DNA of 64,000 nucleotides from Isoetes taiwanensis (lineage: Eukaryota > Streptophyta > Lycopodiopsida > Isoetales > Isoetaceae): NCBI GenBank assembly GCA_021234155.1, contig JAJEKV010000003.1:9920413-9984412 (forward strand), given 5' to 3'. The notes under the pieces were generated by a model that ran no database searches, had not been told where the DNA came from, and saw only the letters and a list, made by a program, of their open reading frames with translations. Within the stretch, counting starts at the first letter, position 1, and each line of letters begins with the position of its first letter. This document shows, one piece after another, positions 1 through 11,126 of this stretch. A program made the position numbers and the translations under genes.

Positions 1-127
1 CTAATTCCAAACTCTTCCTTGCCTCCTAGCCCCGATAAATATGCGGATTATGCCACCTGGCTTACCCACAAAAATGTAACGAGAGGCACGAAATGTTTCA
101 TGTCCTAATTTTTTGATCTACAAGAAA
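1..127 (+). pseudogene. Unrecognised exon, truncated (unit 1)
   Basis: This is the left-cut copy of the exon seen complete in units 2 and 3. It reads LIPNSS-LP-SPDKYADYATWL, then loses frame and stops matching at about 127. There the sequence jumps to what is 30765 in unit 2. Both sides of the missing segment carry a CAAGAG-like motif, which suggests a deletion between short homologies. I do not recognise the protein family. Confidence 0.5.
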
Positions 128-994
128 GTTAAAAAGATGGTCCTCTTAGTGAAGGTTATTATAATTCCGCAGAAGTTATATCAATGGGTTGTGCACAACA
201 ATGTATTTGGTGTGCAAGCAGCTATGTTATTACTTGGAACATTAACGTGCGAGATAGTAAATCATTTTATATATGATCTCCATTATGCTAGGTCTTCCCA
301 CCGCCTAAGGTTTTTCCTTAGGCGCCACCGCCTAACCATCTAGGCGCCTTCCAGCGTCAACACAAACAGCCAACAGCAAGAACACACACAAGCACGGCAT
401 CACACATCCGATCTAGTCTGCTCCAGACTAATCTACCAGCACCGCCTAGGCGTTAGATCCCAGCTCCAACTTCTCTGCCATGCCAGGTATTCGTGTTGCT
501 TAGTCATGTCATGATCCTTTTCTTTCCGGTTCTGAGATTTAGCTCCTGGCACAAGCTTCTGTCAAGACCTTTCCCAACCCCAAATTTGGCCCGGCCCACA
601 GCCACGACTTGGTTAGCCATCGATTCCTGCAACAACAACCACAACGACCCGACAATAGTATCCTGCGCTTCTTTCTCAGTTCGATTCCCATTCCGATTTT
701 CCAAGTCGGCCCCTGGCTGTGCCAACAAACTCACTTCACATTAAGTCTAATATCTGGCCTGCGTCCAAATCCTGCCTTTCTTTGCCTCTTGCTGCTGGTT
801 CTTTTGCTCTAGATTGGCCCTCAATCTTCCTCTACTAGAGTTTTCACACGGTTCTTTTGCCGAAAGGGGCGTTCCTTGTTCATAATTGGTATATACACAT
901 TTCAATTTGATCGGTATCCAGGTGCTTTGTCTTTTGCTTGGATCTCTAGGTTGCATCACTTTGGGCTCTTTAGATTGGCTTTCTGGGTCTTTAT

Positions 995-1856
995 ATGGCG
1001 AAGCGTAGTCAGCACCGCCGTAACTTCACTGGTGTGGAACTTCTCCATGTCACATGGCTTGAACATTTCCCGCTTCCCGAGTCTAATCTCATACATCAGC
1101 ACGCCTCACTTCAGGCAAGGATCCTTCCGCTCTTGCCCTCATCGGACCAGCATCTTCTTTTGGACACCTTGCAGAATGCATCTCTTGCAGGCCCGACGAT
1201 TTCCTTCGAAGGTAAGCTTTTGTTCCAGATACTAAATTTGCTTTACTCTGCCATCTTGGAGGCCTGATGTTGAAACACAGACCCTCGAGAGCGCATGCAC
1301 TGCTGACGGGGTGCAAACAGAGGCTCAGAGGGATAACGGTGTGGAGATGACAGATAAAGATCAGGGTGGCATGCAAGCACATGATCATAGTGGCATGCCG
1401 GATAAGGACCATGGGAGCATGCAGCGGCGGAGAATTCACTCGGGCGGCCCGGTGGACAAAAGCTTGAATTTGCGCATCGTAGGCATGCCAGAGGCAAATC
1501 CCGCCTTGGATGTAGAAGAGGCAGCCAACTTCTTCACAGATGTTATGCACATTCAGAGGCCCGCCATTGTTACAGCACGCAGGGTTGGGGCTCAGAGGCC
1601 AGACCGACCCCGCCATATCATCGTCCAGTTCAATAGCCCACAGGACAGGTTGTATGTCCTTCAGCATGGAAGTCATTTAAAAGACACCCACTTCTCGGTT
1701 CAAGAAGATCTCTCTCCGCTCCAGCTGACCAGACGGCGACAGGAATTGTGTAGAGTGCGAGAGGCTCGGCTGCAGCAAAAGTGGGCAGTGTATCGAGGAG
1801 GTACAGCAATCATCCGAGACCAGTGGCCCCAGAACCCATGGCTTGGGTACACTTAG
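995..1856 (+). CDS. L1 ORF1-type RNA-binding protein (RRM + C-terminal domain), one frame break
   Basis: The C-terminal part from the ATG at 1347 to the stop at 1854-1856 is an intact 169-residue frame. It contains NLRIVGMPE, then PRHIIVQF, then LSPLQLTRRRQ, and closes with NPWLGYT. This matches the order of the L1 ORF1p (Transposase_22) family: an RRM with NLR-x-G-P-E and PRHIIV-F, followed by the C-terminal domain. In that family the protein is a trimeric RNA chaperone that coats element RNA. An upstream frame starting at the ATG at 995 (MAKRSQ, then FTGVELLHVTWLEHF) is conserved in all three units and probably forms the N-terminus, joined by a frame break near 1260-1310. No coiled coil is obvious. 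No second ORF follows before the element ends. Confidence 0.65.
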
Positions 1857-1945
1857 CTCATGTGCACGTGCTTAGATACTTATTATCATTTTTGTTGTGT
1901 TTTTCTTATGTTGATATTCTTCACTCTTTTTTTGTTATTGTCATC

Positions 1946-2021
1946 GGGCTCACGCCCCATCTTTTGTATTGGGTCCCATAACCCGATTGGGTTCTCGCGG
2001 ACGTTAAAATTTCTATCTATC
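1946..2021 (+). other. 3' end structure of the ORF1-only element: two hairpins and a short-repeat tail
   Basis: GGGC-TCAC-GCCC (1946-1957) is followed by AACCC-GATT-GGGTT (1980-1993), then ACGTTAAAATTT and a CTAT-type tail. The other family members have the same order with different stem bases. This fits a template-recognition structure for a reverse transcriptase. The tail is not poly(A). Confidence 0.6.
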
Positions 2022-3619
2022 TTAAGGAATTCTTTTTTTATTGGGTCTGTAGCTTAGATGTTCGCATGTTTGAACCGAATGACACATGATGAAAATATAA
2101 TTCATGATGCATTATAACCATGCATAAACTTTTGTTGCTTCTTGATATGATATGGGAGTTTTGCCATTATAATATTTGCTGTTACGTGTACATTTAAATT
2201 CCTCTTTGAGTTTTTTTTACAAGGTATATTCAAGTATTTTGTTAGCAATGCAAATAGATGTTATGTTTAAGGATTTGAATGTGTGACTTTTATGTGCACG
2301 ATTTTTTCACTTCTAATCGCTATCCGCATCCTAATTTTTCCTTTGACAAAAATAAAAATGTCTATGGACCGTTGATTTTAGATCATTCAACGAAAAAAAA
2401 GGTATGTACATGTGTCAAGGTTAGCTTCGGGCCTCGCCTTTGAACCATAGAGAAAAAAGCAAAGAAGAATAGAAATGAAGAAGTATGGAGAAGCCCAAGA
2501 GCAATTGAATCTCCCAAGACGATCCCATTTCATGTAAACAAGAAAATTGCGAGTTCATTGCATGCATTGTTGATTAACTCCTATGAGTTTTCTATGTTAC
2601 TTAATTTCTCTGATTCACGGTTCTTAAGGAGGTCCAAATCCTAGGACTGCCATGGCGAATGGAACCTTGCCTTCTTTGCTAAATTTTAGGCCTTTTCATA
2701 TCAGCTTTGATGTTGTCTTTGCTTTCGATGAAATCCGGCTTTCTATTTAAAAGCTGGCCTCTATTTCTTGCAAATGTTGACTTCCAATAGTTGTAAATGT
2801 TTGGCAACAAGGACATCTATTTCATCTCCAAATCCCTGAATAATATAACATCGCAACAAATTCAACATTTCATGAATCGCGAACAACATAATTTATCGCC
2901 GTACATTATCTAGGAGAAAACGTAGGCTCATGTAGATACGAGACTATACAAACAAGGGAATGTTATCTCCAAAATATACACATAAACACCTATCAACCAT
3001 GCACACATGTTACGCATATAGAAGGAACATCTGACTTGAAGAATAACTTAAAAGGAGCTTGATTGCATATATATTTTAATTGCAGTATCCTGAATGAATA
3101 TTTTCTAGGCAAACGTTTCTCAAGCTTTTACAAATGGAGAAAGACTATGGATGCTGGAAGGGTGGTGAATTGATGAGATAGGATAGGATCAGAATAGTAT
3201 GCTACTAAGATTTTGTATTAAACTCTGGACAAGGTGTAAAATATAGCCATCCTCTAAGGTCTGCATTAGGTCTAAGACCTGTATTTCATTGCATTAAAAT
3301 AGAGTTGATATGCAAAGGCTTACTTTTGAACTTTGTTGCAAGAAACAAAAATTCTTAGCATTCTTTATGAGCTGCATGAAACAAACATTTGGAAAATACA
3401 TGTCTGCCCGGGTTTTGAAGGAGATGATTCCGGCATTCATTCAAATCACAGAACATTCTGTTGGTGGAAGATCAGCCGGTTCCGGCAGTTTCCCATCTGC
3501 TCGAAATGGTCTTCTTCATCTGCTCCTGGCGGCGGCAGTTAACAGATCGACCATCGAGATATTTGCCCTGGTATAAATAGCACATTTTGCCCTAATCAAT
3601 CAATATTTTGTTGCATTTT
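2022..3619. repeat. Intra-unit duplicated segment, copy A (unit 1)
   Basis: Together with 128-281, this non-coding stretch matches 19275-20942 in the same orientation. Copy A has the ORF1-only element inserted at 281/282 and about 150 bp extra near 3090-3270. Both copies end with the same TATA-like stretch, then diverge. I see no convincing gene in it. Confidence 0.75.
3572..3579 (+). promoter_or_regulatory. TATA-like box upstream of the ZFWD-like fragment (unit 1)
   Basis: TATAAATA follows a GC-richer stretch and lies 143 bp before the ATG at 3715. The same octamer in the same context occurs at 20898, 34194 and 51622, so it was copied with the duplicated segment. Whether it is used is unknown. 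Confidence 0.35.
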
Positions 3620-3714
3620 GGAGTCCGGCAGTTTCTAGATGACTTCAAAAGCAAGAATATATAAATGTAAGTAATAGGTCATAAACTTGTCATTACGTTG
3701 TCTTTGTTAGAAGA

Positions 3715-5066
3715 ATGGCGGCAAGCGTTTGGAGCAGGCTGGTTTTCCCAGAGCATGCATATGGTCATGGATGGATGAAGGGCAAGCATGGCGGAGTTCC
3801 ACAATCTCGTTCTTGGCACAGAACAAACACAAATGTAAGAAGGGAATTTCCACAATCTCGTTCTTGGCATAGAACAAACACAAATGTAAGAAGGGAATTT
3901 GGGCAGAATGTAAGAAGGGAGTTTGAGCAGAAAGAGAAGCAGAGGGAATTTAGGCAGAAGAAGAACACGTTCACAGTTGGCCTTAAGAAAGAGGGGTGTA
4001 AAATTCTGGAAAAGAGATGCTTAACAGACATTAGCAGCATGGATATTGACTTGGAGCGATTCATGAGAAAGAAAAAAAAGCAAAAGCGCCTAATCAGTGA
4101 GAAGACTGAGGTGCTGGATGTTAAAGATGTTGGACAACAAGTTGAGAAAGCTGAGGTGCTGGTTGAAGAGGAAGTTGCCAAGTCTACCCTGATTGCAACT
4201 CTTGCTACTCAGGGGCACGACATAGCCCGACATTTTACGCTTTCGCACTTTCGGAGCTCTCTGATCTTTGATTCGGAAGGGAATCTCAAAGTATGGGCGC
4301 AATTCGGTGCTTGCACTCGAACCTTTGCAATGGGCTCGAGAATTGGAGCAATGTTAGTCACTCAATCTTCTTCTTTGTGGGTCTTACAAATCAGGTTATA
4401 GTTTCGGTTCTACCACATCTACTCCGTTCTCTATCGATGTTTCTCCACATGGTCAAGTGATGGCTCTAGGCCACTTGAAAGACTTCCTTTTGGTTGGATG
4501 TGAAGATGGCAGCACATTGGCATTTCAATACATCCCTGCAACATGCGAGTTTATTTGGAAGCCACGCTTGTAGGGCACAAAGGAGCTGTTACATGTCTCA
4601 CATCTCACGATTCTTTGGTTTGTTCGGATCACAAGATAATTCCATCAGGATTTGGCGACCTTGCGATTGGCAGTGCATGTATGTTCTTGAGGGCACCCAT
4701 TCCAAGCCCATATCGTCTTTGTTACTTTGGGACTCTTACCTCATCTCATCTGCATTAGATGGTGATATCAAAGTTTGGATAACAACGGATGATGGTGTGC
4801 CCAAGATCTTGTGCTCACATTACGAGCCCTCGATACTCCTCTCAAAATTTCTATATCAATGGATTTGCAACAGCAGGTGCCTCACCTCTTATGTTCCTAT
4901 AGCGGCGGCACAATTCGAGTCTTCAATCTTCCAAGTCTTATGCGGACCGGTCGCGATGTCAAGCGCCAAAGATATTCTTGCTTTCTATATAGCTGGCGGC
5001 TTGTTTTCAGCACATAAAGGTGGGATTGTCAGCGTTTGGCAACCTTCCATCTCCTTTCAACAATGA
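3715..5066 (+). pseudogene. ZFWD-like WD40 repeat protein fragment (unit 1)
   Basis: The first part (3715-4400) encodes a basic, charged leader with a repeated SRSWHRTNTN segment and an EVL-EKAEVLVEEE-type acidic stretch. The second part carries WD40 blades: VGHKGAVTCLT, then NSIRIWRPCDWQCMYVLEGT, SLLLWDSYLISSALDGDIKV, RVFNLPSLMRTGRDV and HKGGIVSVWQPS, ending at the stop at 5064. Blade order and spacing match the C-terminal half of plant ZFWD proteins (CCCH zinc finger plus WD40). The CCCH fingers themselves are not seen, so this is the 3' part of such a gene or a derivative. There are several frame changes, for example at 4400, 4610 and 4850. Some coincide with CAG/CTG sites that read correctly in unit 3. 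No intron is evident. Confidence 0.6.
3801..3900 (+). repeat. 51-bp direct repeat within the leader of the ZFWD-like fragment
   Basis: Two near-identical copies in frame encode SRSWHRTNTNVRREF twice. A shorter third partial copy (NVRREFEQK) follows. The same array is at about 34422-34525 in unit 2. Confidence 0.7.
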
Positions 5067-5478
5067 TAGGAGACCACATCAGCAATGACATGATAAGGAT
5101 ATCTGCGTTGGGGTATGTGACATGCTTGTAAACATTTCAAGTAGATAAGCTCTTCAATTTAAAAGGCGGAAAAATGTACAGGATAAAGGCCGTTGAAAGA
5201 GCCGCGAGAAAAATGTACAAAATGTATGCGATTGGAGCACTTACGTAAAAGTATCGGTGCCTTGCTGCAAAAGCGGTGTAACATGCACAAAAGCGACTTT
5301 GGTTATGTGCTGATATATCTTTGTAAATATCATGATGCTAGTGAATTTGCTAGCACTCATTTTGGAATTGAATATTGATCTAAATCTTCAAGTTCATTTG
5401 CAGTTATAGTCCTTTTTTGTTGGTATTGCAAGAAACATGCATTTTGTAGTTGTAGCAGAGGTATATTGTATATGCGAG

Positions 5479-5692
5479 GTTAAGGCATAGATGGAGAAAA
5501 AGGACATGGAAGCTTTACACATTGAAGGCACTTGTAGAAGAGGAAGAGGCTGCTTTCGCCAGAAGTAAGTTGTCGTTTAATTGGTGCATTAATGTGAAAA
5601 GTCAATCATTATTTGGCGTGTCTAATTTTTTTGTTTTTTTGCGGGGAAAGCAAAGCTACGGAAAGGAAAGCGTTTGAAAAAGCTAAGACTTA
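5479..5692 (+). pseudogene. Charged coil fragment of an unrecognised plant gene (unit 1)
   Basis: This copy is damaged: TGG has become TAG early in the first exon, and the GCAG acceptor is altered. It is homologous to 61211-61380, where the reading is described. It lies between the ZFWD-like and DEAH9-like fragments in the same orientation. Confidence 0.4.
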
Positions 5693-6394
5693 GATGCTAA
5701 ATTGACATCTCCACTAGGTCATCAAATTGCAGAAATTCCACTTGACCCAAAAGTTTCCAAGATGCTATTGTCTTGGGACCACTTGGTTGCTCATCCGAGG
5801 TAGTCATTATTGCATAATGATGTACGTCCAATCAATCACGGATATCAAGCATTTGGAAGGCAAAGGGAGCTTGATGAGGCAAGGAGCCGTTTTTACGCAT
5901 CACGAAGGTGATCTCATCAGCTACCTTAATGTGTATGAAGCCTTTATTTCTTCTAACAAATCATCACAATGGTGTCATCGGCTGCATTAATTATCGGTCC
6001 ATGAAGAAAGTTCTAGATGTAAGAGCCCAGCTAGCAAAGGTTTTACAACGTCTTGGCATGAACATGAGATCATGTGACAAAGATATTGAAAGAGTCGGGG
6101 AAAGCTGTAGCTTCAGCGTTCTTTATGAATGCTAGCCAGCTACTTGGCGGATGGGAAATCCTACAAAGTTGTTCGCGGTGGGAATCGGGGAGTTACTCAT
6201 TCATCCATCATCGGTTTTATTTAGAGCAACTCCAAAATGGCTTGTGTTTTGGTCTGTTATTTTTCACAGTCCTTTGTTACTACATGAAAGATGTCTCTAC
6301 AATTGATCGTTCATGGCTAAGCGAGGTTGCACCTCATTTCTTCAATCGGCGAGGACCAGAAATGAGTGAACAATGGCAACACTTGGCAATCTGA
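5687..6394 (+). pseudogene. DEAH9/DHX35-like RNA helicase, C-terminal part (unit 1)
   Basis: The frame starts LDAKLTSPLGHQIAEIPLDP, then VSKMLLS, then changes frame several times. Readable pieces include SYLNVYEAFISSNKSSQWCH, QSMKKVLDV, MNMRSCDKDIERV, IHHRFYLEQ (the correct frame gives IHPSSVLFRATPKW) and APHFFNRRGPEMSEQWQHLA, with a stop at 6392-6394. This is the HA2 region and OB-fold of DEAH-box helicases. The LGCS, QSMKKV, SCDKD and SWL-EVAPHF signatures point to the DHX35 (Arabidopsis DEAH9) branch, a spliceosome-associated helicase. The RecA domains and DEAH box are absent. No intron is seen in this part. Compare 61382-62077, which is cleaner. Confidence 0.6.
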
Positions 6395-7430
6395 CCATCA
6401 AGCATTTCATAATGTAAGCAAGTTAAAAATTGCACACTTGCAGTGCATTTACATGCAACTTCAATGTTGCCTTGAGCCAAGCTTTGTTTGCTCCATCCCA
6501 AAGCAATAAGAAAGGCTACCATGTCCATTCTACTAACATATTTTAAGTCGATGGAGAATCCTCGAGAATGTCAAACTGGCGGGGATTTAGAGTGGCCGGG
6601 ATCGATTGATAAAAGTTTGGTGGTCTTATTGTCTGTCGGGAAGAACTTGCATTTGGCTACATTAACTCTGTTGAAATGCTTGTTAAGTATATCAGTTTAA
6701 TCTATAGTACATGCTCTTTTGTGATCTAATGCCTATGTGAGATGCTTCGTGTCTCCCCCGTGTCTTCTCTTCTATGCAACCAAATTACTAAAAGGACGGT
6801 TGTGACCTTCAGATCCAGCAAGCAAGCTTGACTCAAAGCATTGTGATAATGCAAAATAAAGAAATGAAATAAATTACTGGCTTACGGATTTTGATCATCT
6901 ATCTAGCGAACCAATCTATGTGCCCTTCCTTGGTTTCTAAATCTGCATTCAAATTGCCTGCTAATAATTGAATCTCAACCCTGCAACAGGTAAATTGAGG
7001 GCTGGATGCTTACTATAGAATGAAACATTAATGAGTTTCCAACTTTGGCTAGGAGACTCCTATTTAATATCTGTAGAAGTTGGCATGTTTTTGAAGAGAA
7101 AAAGTTCGAGAAATATACGAGTGTTATTATTTATGTAGTATCGGCTAACATCCGTCGCAGGGCCTCGAGAATAAACTTCTTAATTTCCAAAATCCTATTA
7201 GTAAGAACTCATTTATTGTTGTCTTCTTGGGGGGTGGTTGTGTTGGTTGTGTTCGATGGTCTTACGTGAGTGTTTCTTACGTAATGCTCTGGTCCTTCCT
7301 TGCTATTTTTCCCCAATTTTATGCTCATTCCCTACATGAAATAAGGCGGACTATCTATTATTAAAATTTTAAGCAATTTTTTAAAATAGCTTTGTATTTT
7401 GCCTTTTTTTTCCCCTTTTCCCCAAATGCC
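6395..7430. other. Region without a recognised gene (unit 1)
   Basis: This AT-rich sequence is shared with 37011-38082 and 62078-63148. A short open stretch with SMENPSRMSNLAGIAEYLGS in unit 3 (about 62233-62300) could be an exon, but I recognise nothing and see no clear splice sites. Confidence 0.4.
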
Positions 7431-7580
7431 CCTTGTAGAACTAGTGAGCTTCTAATGTGCTAAAGCCCATCCTCGATAATCAGGCAAAATGGATGGCTCT
7501 TTAAGCCTTGTAGAACTAGTGAGCTTCTAATGTGCTAAAGCCCATCCTCGATAATCACGCAAAATGGATGGCTCTTTAAG
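7431..7580 (+). repeat. 75-bp tandem duplication (unit 1)
   Basis: Two adjacent copies start CCTTGTAGAACTAGTGAGC at 7431 and 7506 and end in GGCTCTTTAAG. They differ at one base. Confidence 0.9.
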
Positions 7581-8348
7581 ATTTTGGGTATTTTTTGGCA
7601 TGTTCCTTTGCCAAAAAATAGGGCTTTGCCAAATGGATTGATCTCCAAGATGTTTGGAAGTTGTTTTCCTCACTGTTTCCTTTTTTCATGAACAGTGGAA
7701 TTGTTGGTTTCTTCATTCTTGGTCAGTTCTTCATGGTTATTCTTTCGATGTTGTTAAAAATGTCGATCCAAGGGAATTTCAGGTAGTCTAAGTGTTCTTT
7801 GAGAAGTCTACTTCTATATGATTCTAAGTCTTCACTGCTATATGATTCTGTTGCATTTTACCTAAATTAATGATCATTTAACAAAAAAAATAAAATAAAA
7901 TAGAGGGTATAGAAAATTAAGGGCATTTTTTATACAAATTTTACAAATATATGGGGTAGGAAATCCAAGATGGAGGAGTTAATGTGATGGATTAATTGAG
8001 GAACCTTCATTTTGTCGTATATATAAAGGGGTAGATTCAGGCCATCAACTCCTTTTTTGAACATTTGATTAATAAATAATGTTCGCCTATGCCAGGCCTA
8101 CATAGCTTCTAGAAGAGGATTTCTTAAGGATCTTAGGCTTCCCCATCTACAGTAGTAAAATGATCGTCTTGTCAAGGCAATTTTTTAAGTGAGCTGAGAG
8201 AATTCTAGGAGATGAAAACCCGGACAACATCAACTACTTCTGATACACAATTCTTCTCTAGGAATGCATGATATGATCAATACAAAATCCTTAGGGGCTA
8301 CTTTGACTTGTGTAGACCCGGATCTTAATGTGTAAAGCGGTTTATTAA

Positions 8349-8660
8349 CACTACAAGAGAATTATGGCTAAACATCGAGAATAATCGTCGAGAGAGCTTT
8401 CATAAAAGCGGACAAGCTTTCGGGCCCTTATTCTGGCAGATGTCTGAAGCGAGTTTTATCGGCGATTTAGCGTCGGAATAATCGTCGAGATAATTAGTCA
8501 GATGTAGTCAGATGAATAGTCAGAAGCATAGTTAGTGTATTAGTCAGATATTTAGTCAGACGCTTAGTCGGCTTATTAGTCAGATAAATCGTCATCTTCT
8601 TAGTCAAACGATTCAACAAGTTTTTAGTCAATGCAATACTTAGAATATTAGTCATTGTAT
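8349..8660 (+). mobile_element. CACTA-type transposon end with sub-terminal repeats (unit 1)
   Basis: CACTACAAGAGAA at 8349 matches the 13-bp terminal motif of plant CACTA (En/Spm) elements. About 300 bp of short repeated motifs follow (ATAATCGTC, TTAGTCAG and relatives), as expected for transposase-binding sub-terminal repeats. The matching opposite end (TTCTCTTGTAGTG-like) was not found in the window, so this is a lone or partial end. Element interior would lie to the right. Confidence 0.5.
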
Positions 8661-10380
8661 TTGTTGGTCTATGAACTATTGCAATGTTTATATACCAAGC
8701 GAGGGATTTGAACCATGATATTCGGTTTATAATAAGACTCTAACCTTTAATAAAACTTACAAATTAAAGCAGCAAAATTGGTTATAGAATTTTAGCAACA
8801 CAAGATTCTAGTATATAAAGAAGACAACATGCTTGTAGATCTGCATTTGTAATCATAATAACTTGGCCCGAAAATCATAAGCGCAAATGCAAATGATGCC
8901 ATTACATCTATAAACATTAAAATTTCTATCTTTGAATTATCATTCAAGAGGTATCACATCCAACCTCTTTAAATTCCAAACACTAAAACACTGCGAGAAA
9001 TTACCATGAAGCTACCAAAACTAAGGAGCAAGTATCTTTCAATAATATTCAGCCATAAATAGAATGCTTAAATACTATGAAAAAATGCAAAATCGGAAAG
9101 GAGATCTAATATGGAAAAATTTAAGTAAAATGGGTCAAATAGTTTGCAGCATTGCACAAAGCGAAGTTTCGTACAAAACCTTGTGCATCGGTGGACCATT
9201 CAAAACCAATAAATCTTTTATGTTGCATTGTTCTTTAAATCAAACTAAAACTTCATGCATAAAACCTATTTTTGATGTGTCTTGAAATGTTTGAAGTTCC
9301 TCCTTGTCGATTGAGTTTGTTTGTGAAATACAATCACGGAAGCATGTCTTCAGACCTATTTTTTCATGTTGTAGAGCAGCACTTGCAGCACCTCTTATGG
9401 AGTAACAAAACCAAATAAATGTGGCAATATTTAACTATTTCCAAATCTATATTTGTAGCATGCATTTGTAAACCCTGCTCTGAACATTCCACACTTGCTG
9501 AAACATGTGTTAGTCGTAGAAAACCATAAGGCATATCCATAGAAGCTCTAGAATGTGTTTTTCAAAAGCAATAAGGCACTAAAGAAATAAATACTGAGGA
9601 ACGACCAAGCCAGGTTAGGAATATCAAAAATCTGTACCATTGGGATAGATTAAGCTATCTAAGATGGCGTCGCTCAGAAAGCCTTTTGAGGAAAAATTGC
9701 TAATTTTTTGAGAGTTTTTAGCAAATGCTCAAGCTAGTTTTAGGCTACATCCTTGTCCTCATTGGCAATTAGCTTCCTTAAGTAAGTACCGGCTTCCCTT
9801 TAACTACCCATGCAAAGTCTATGATCATTAGCAGGTATCGAGGCCGATCATTGGGATTAGGTCTCCATCTTTTTCCAACACTCGAGATAGTTATTAGGTA
9901 AGTTATAGTCCTCCTAGTAAACAGGTTCGCAAAAAGAGATACACACTTAGATAACTGTTAGCCAGCCTCCCAAGCAAGCAAATGCCCTTCTTAATATATT
10001 GATATGGATCAAGGACTTGAACATGATCTTTTGATCTTTCACTAGCTGGACCTACATAGGCAGTGAATCCAAATTACTAGCGTCTTGCCAAAAATTCGAG
10101 CGCCTGCGCCATCATGTCTCGCGCCGTCGCCTTGAAAGATGGTAGTTTTCGCGCTTTTGGTAACCAGTGATGTCGTTATAGCACTAGGCATGTCTTTTTA
10201 AGCAAGGTCGATAGGATTGCCACCACGATGTTCACGATGTATCACTCTTAAGGATCAGCCCGCGATCTGGCGAGGATATTTCTGAAAAGGGTAAATAATG
10301 TGGGGTTAACATTGTCATTTACGTATATTTTTTTCAAGGATGAGGGCCACGTTCCTTATGCGCATTTTTTCAAGACATTG
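8661..10380. other. Region without a recognised gene (unit 1)
   Basis: This AT-rich stretch is shared with 39321-41050 and, in part, with 59471-59970. Around 8695-8715 (cleaner at 59505-59525) a stem-loop of the form CAGGG-TTYAAAY-CCCTG appears on the minus strand. It resembles a tRNA T-arm, as in a SINE B box, but no A box or full cloverleaf is visible. Nothing else is supported. Confidence 0.35.
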
Positions 10381-10439
10381 TCTTACGAACCGTGTTACTT
10401 ACATTTTTGAATTCTTAGGTGCATCTTTGAATCTTTTCG

Positions 10440-11126
10440 TGGGCCCAATGTAGAACCCATGCGGATCATAACTCCCGATAAAAGTCGGAAGTGGTGCATG
10501 GAAATAGCCCAAGCCAAACCACATGTGGTAGGAGACCGCCGCAAGGATCTTTGTCTCTTTATTAGGACCAGAAAGGGCTTAGAGAATTTCGAACAGTGGG
10601 CATAATCGTTGCTATATGGGAAGGCCACGAAGAAGAATAATGTGCAAGATGCAATCATATGCAGCATGGAGGATCTGAAACAACTTCAATTTGTCAAGTT
10701 TGTGTTGCGGTGTGAACTATGATCCTTCCATCGGAATTTTGCGCAAGCAAGGTAAACAAACCGGCAAGTGGCAAGGGGTGCCTACTAGTGCAAAGGGGTA
10801 TGGTTGGAACCTACAATCTTATGATTCATTGAGCTTATGCGGGATAAAGTGCAATAGATGTATACTCGTTGGATTGGCATAATGCGAGAAAGGTCCTTTC
10901 GGTTTGAAGAAACCTCCTTGTATTGCTTTGAAGGCTACAAAGACAACAAAGCTGCCCTCACGGATGGACATGAATTGGTTGCGAGGCGATGCCAAGAAGA
11001 AATTCGTTGTCCCATGTGTTGGTGTGGGCGAACTATCGACTCCCAAAGAACCTTTGGTGTCTTGAGACTTATACTATCTGCAAATCCTAAGCGGTTTGCC
11101 GGTCAATCCCTCAGGCCAAATGCTTA
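10440..11126 (+). pseudogene. Decayed coding block of an unrecognised gene, block 1 (unit 1)
   Basis: Pieces in different frames show protein-like sequence conserved with unit 2: NYDPSIGI, TGKWQGVPTSAKGYGWNLQS, YDSLSLCGIKCNRCILVGL, RMDMNWLRGDAKKKFVVPCV and KEPLVS. A CGIKCNRC motif could bind metal. Each piece is short because the frame shifts between them. It lies in the same orientation as the methylase-like block that follows and may be the N-terminal part of one gene. I do not recognise the family. Relative to the CACTA end at 8349 it would lie inside that element, so it could be transposon cargo. Confidence 0.4.

Larger units (their letters stand above)
282..2021 (+). mobile_element. ORF1-only LINE-like element, complete copy (unit 1), with a readable empty site
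   Basis: The flanks of this 1.74-kb block are joined directly in the duplicated segment at 19411-19430: GATCTCC meets TTAAGG there, while here 282-2021 lies between them. The block starts with an inverted repeat (GCCTAAGG / CCTTAGGC around 306-324) and carries several GCCTA motifs. It contains the ORF1-type reading frame (995-1856) and ends in hairpins plus a (CTAT) short-repeat tail. No reverse transcriptase or endonuclease coding is present between the ends. No target duplication longer than 1 bp is visible. It resembles mammalian HAL1 elements, which are L1 relatives that keep ORF1 only. That comparison is an inference from layout. Confidence 0.7.

Noticed and set aside
7431-7580. Target-site or attachment-site duplication
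   Set aside because: The two 75-bp copies are directly adjacent with nothing between them in any unit, so this is a simple tandem duplication.
8460-8680. CRISPR-like or telomere-like short repeats (TTAGTCAG)
   Set aside because: Units are degenerate, unevenly spaced, without spacers or telomere motif. They follow a CACTA terminus and fit sub-terminal repeats.
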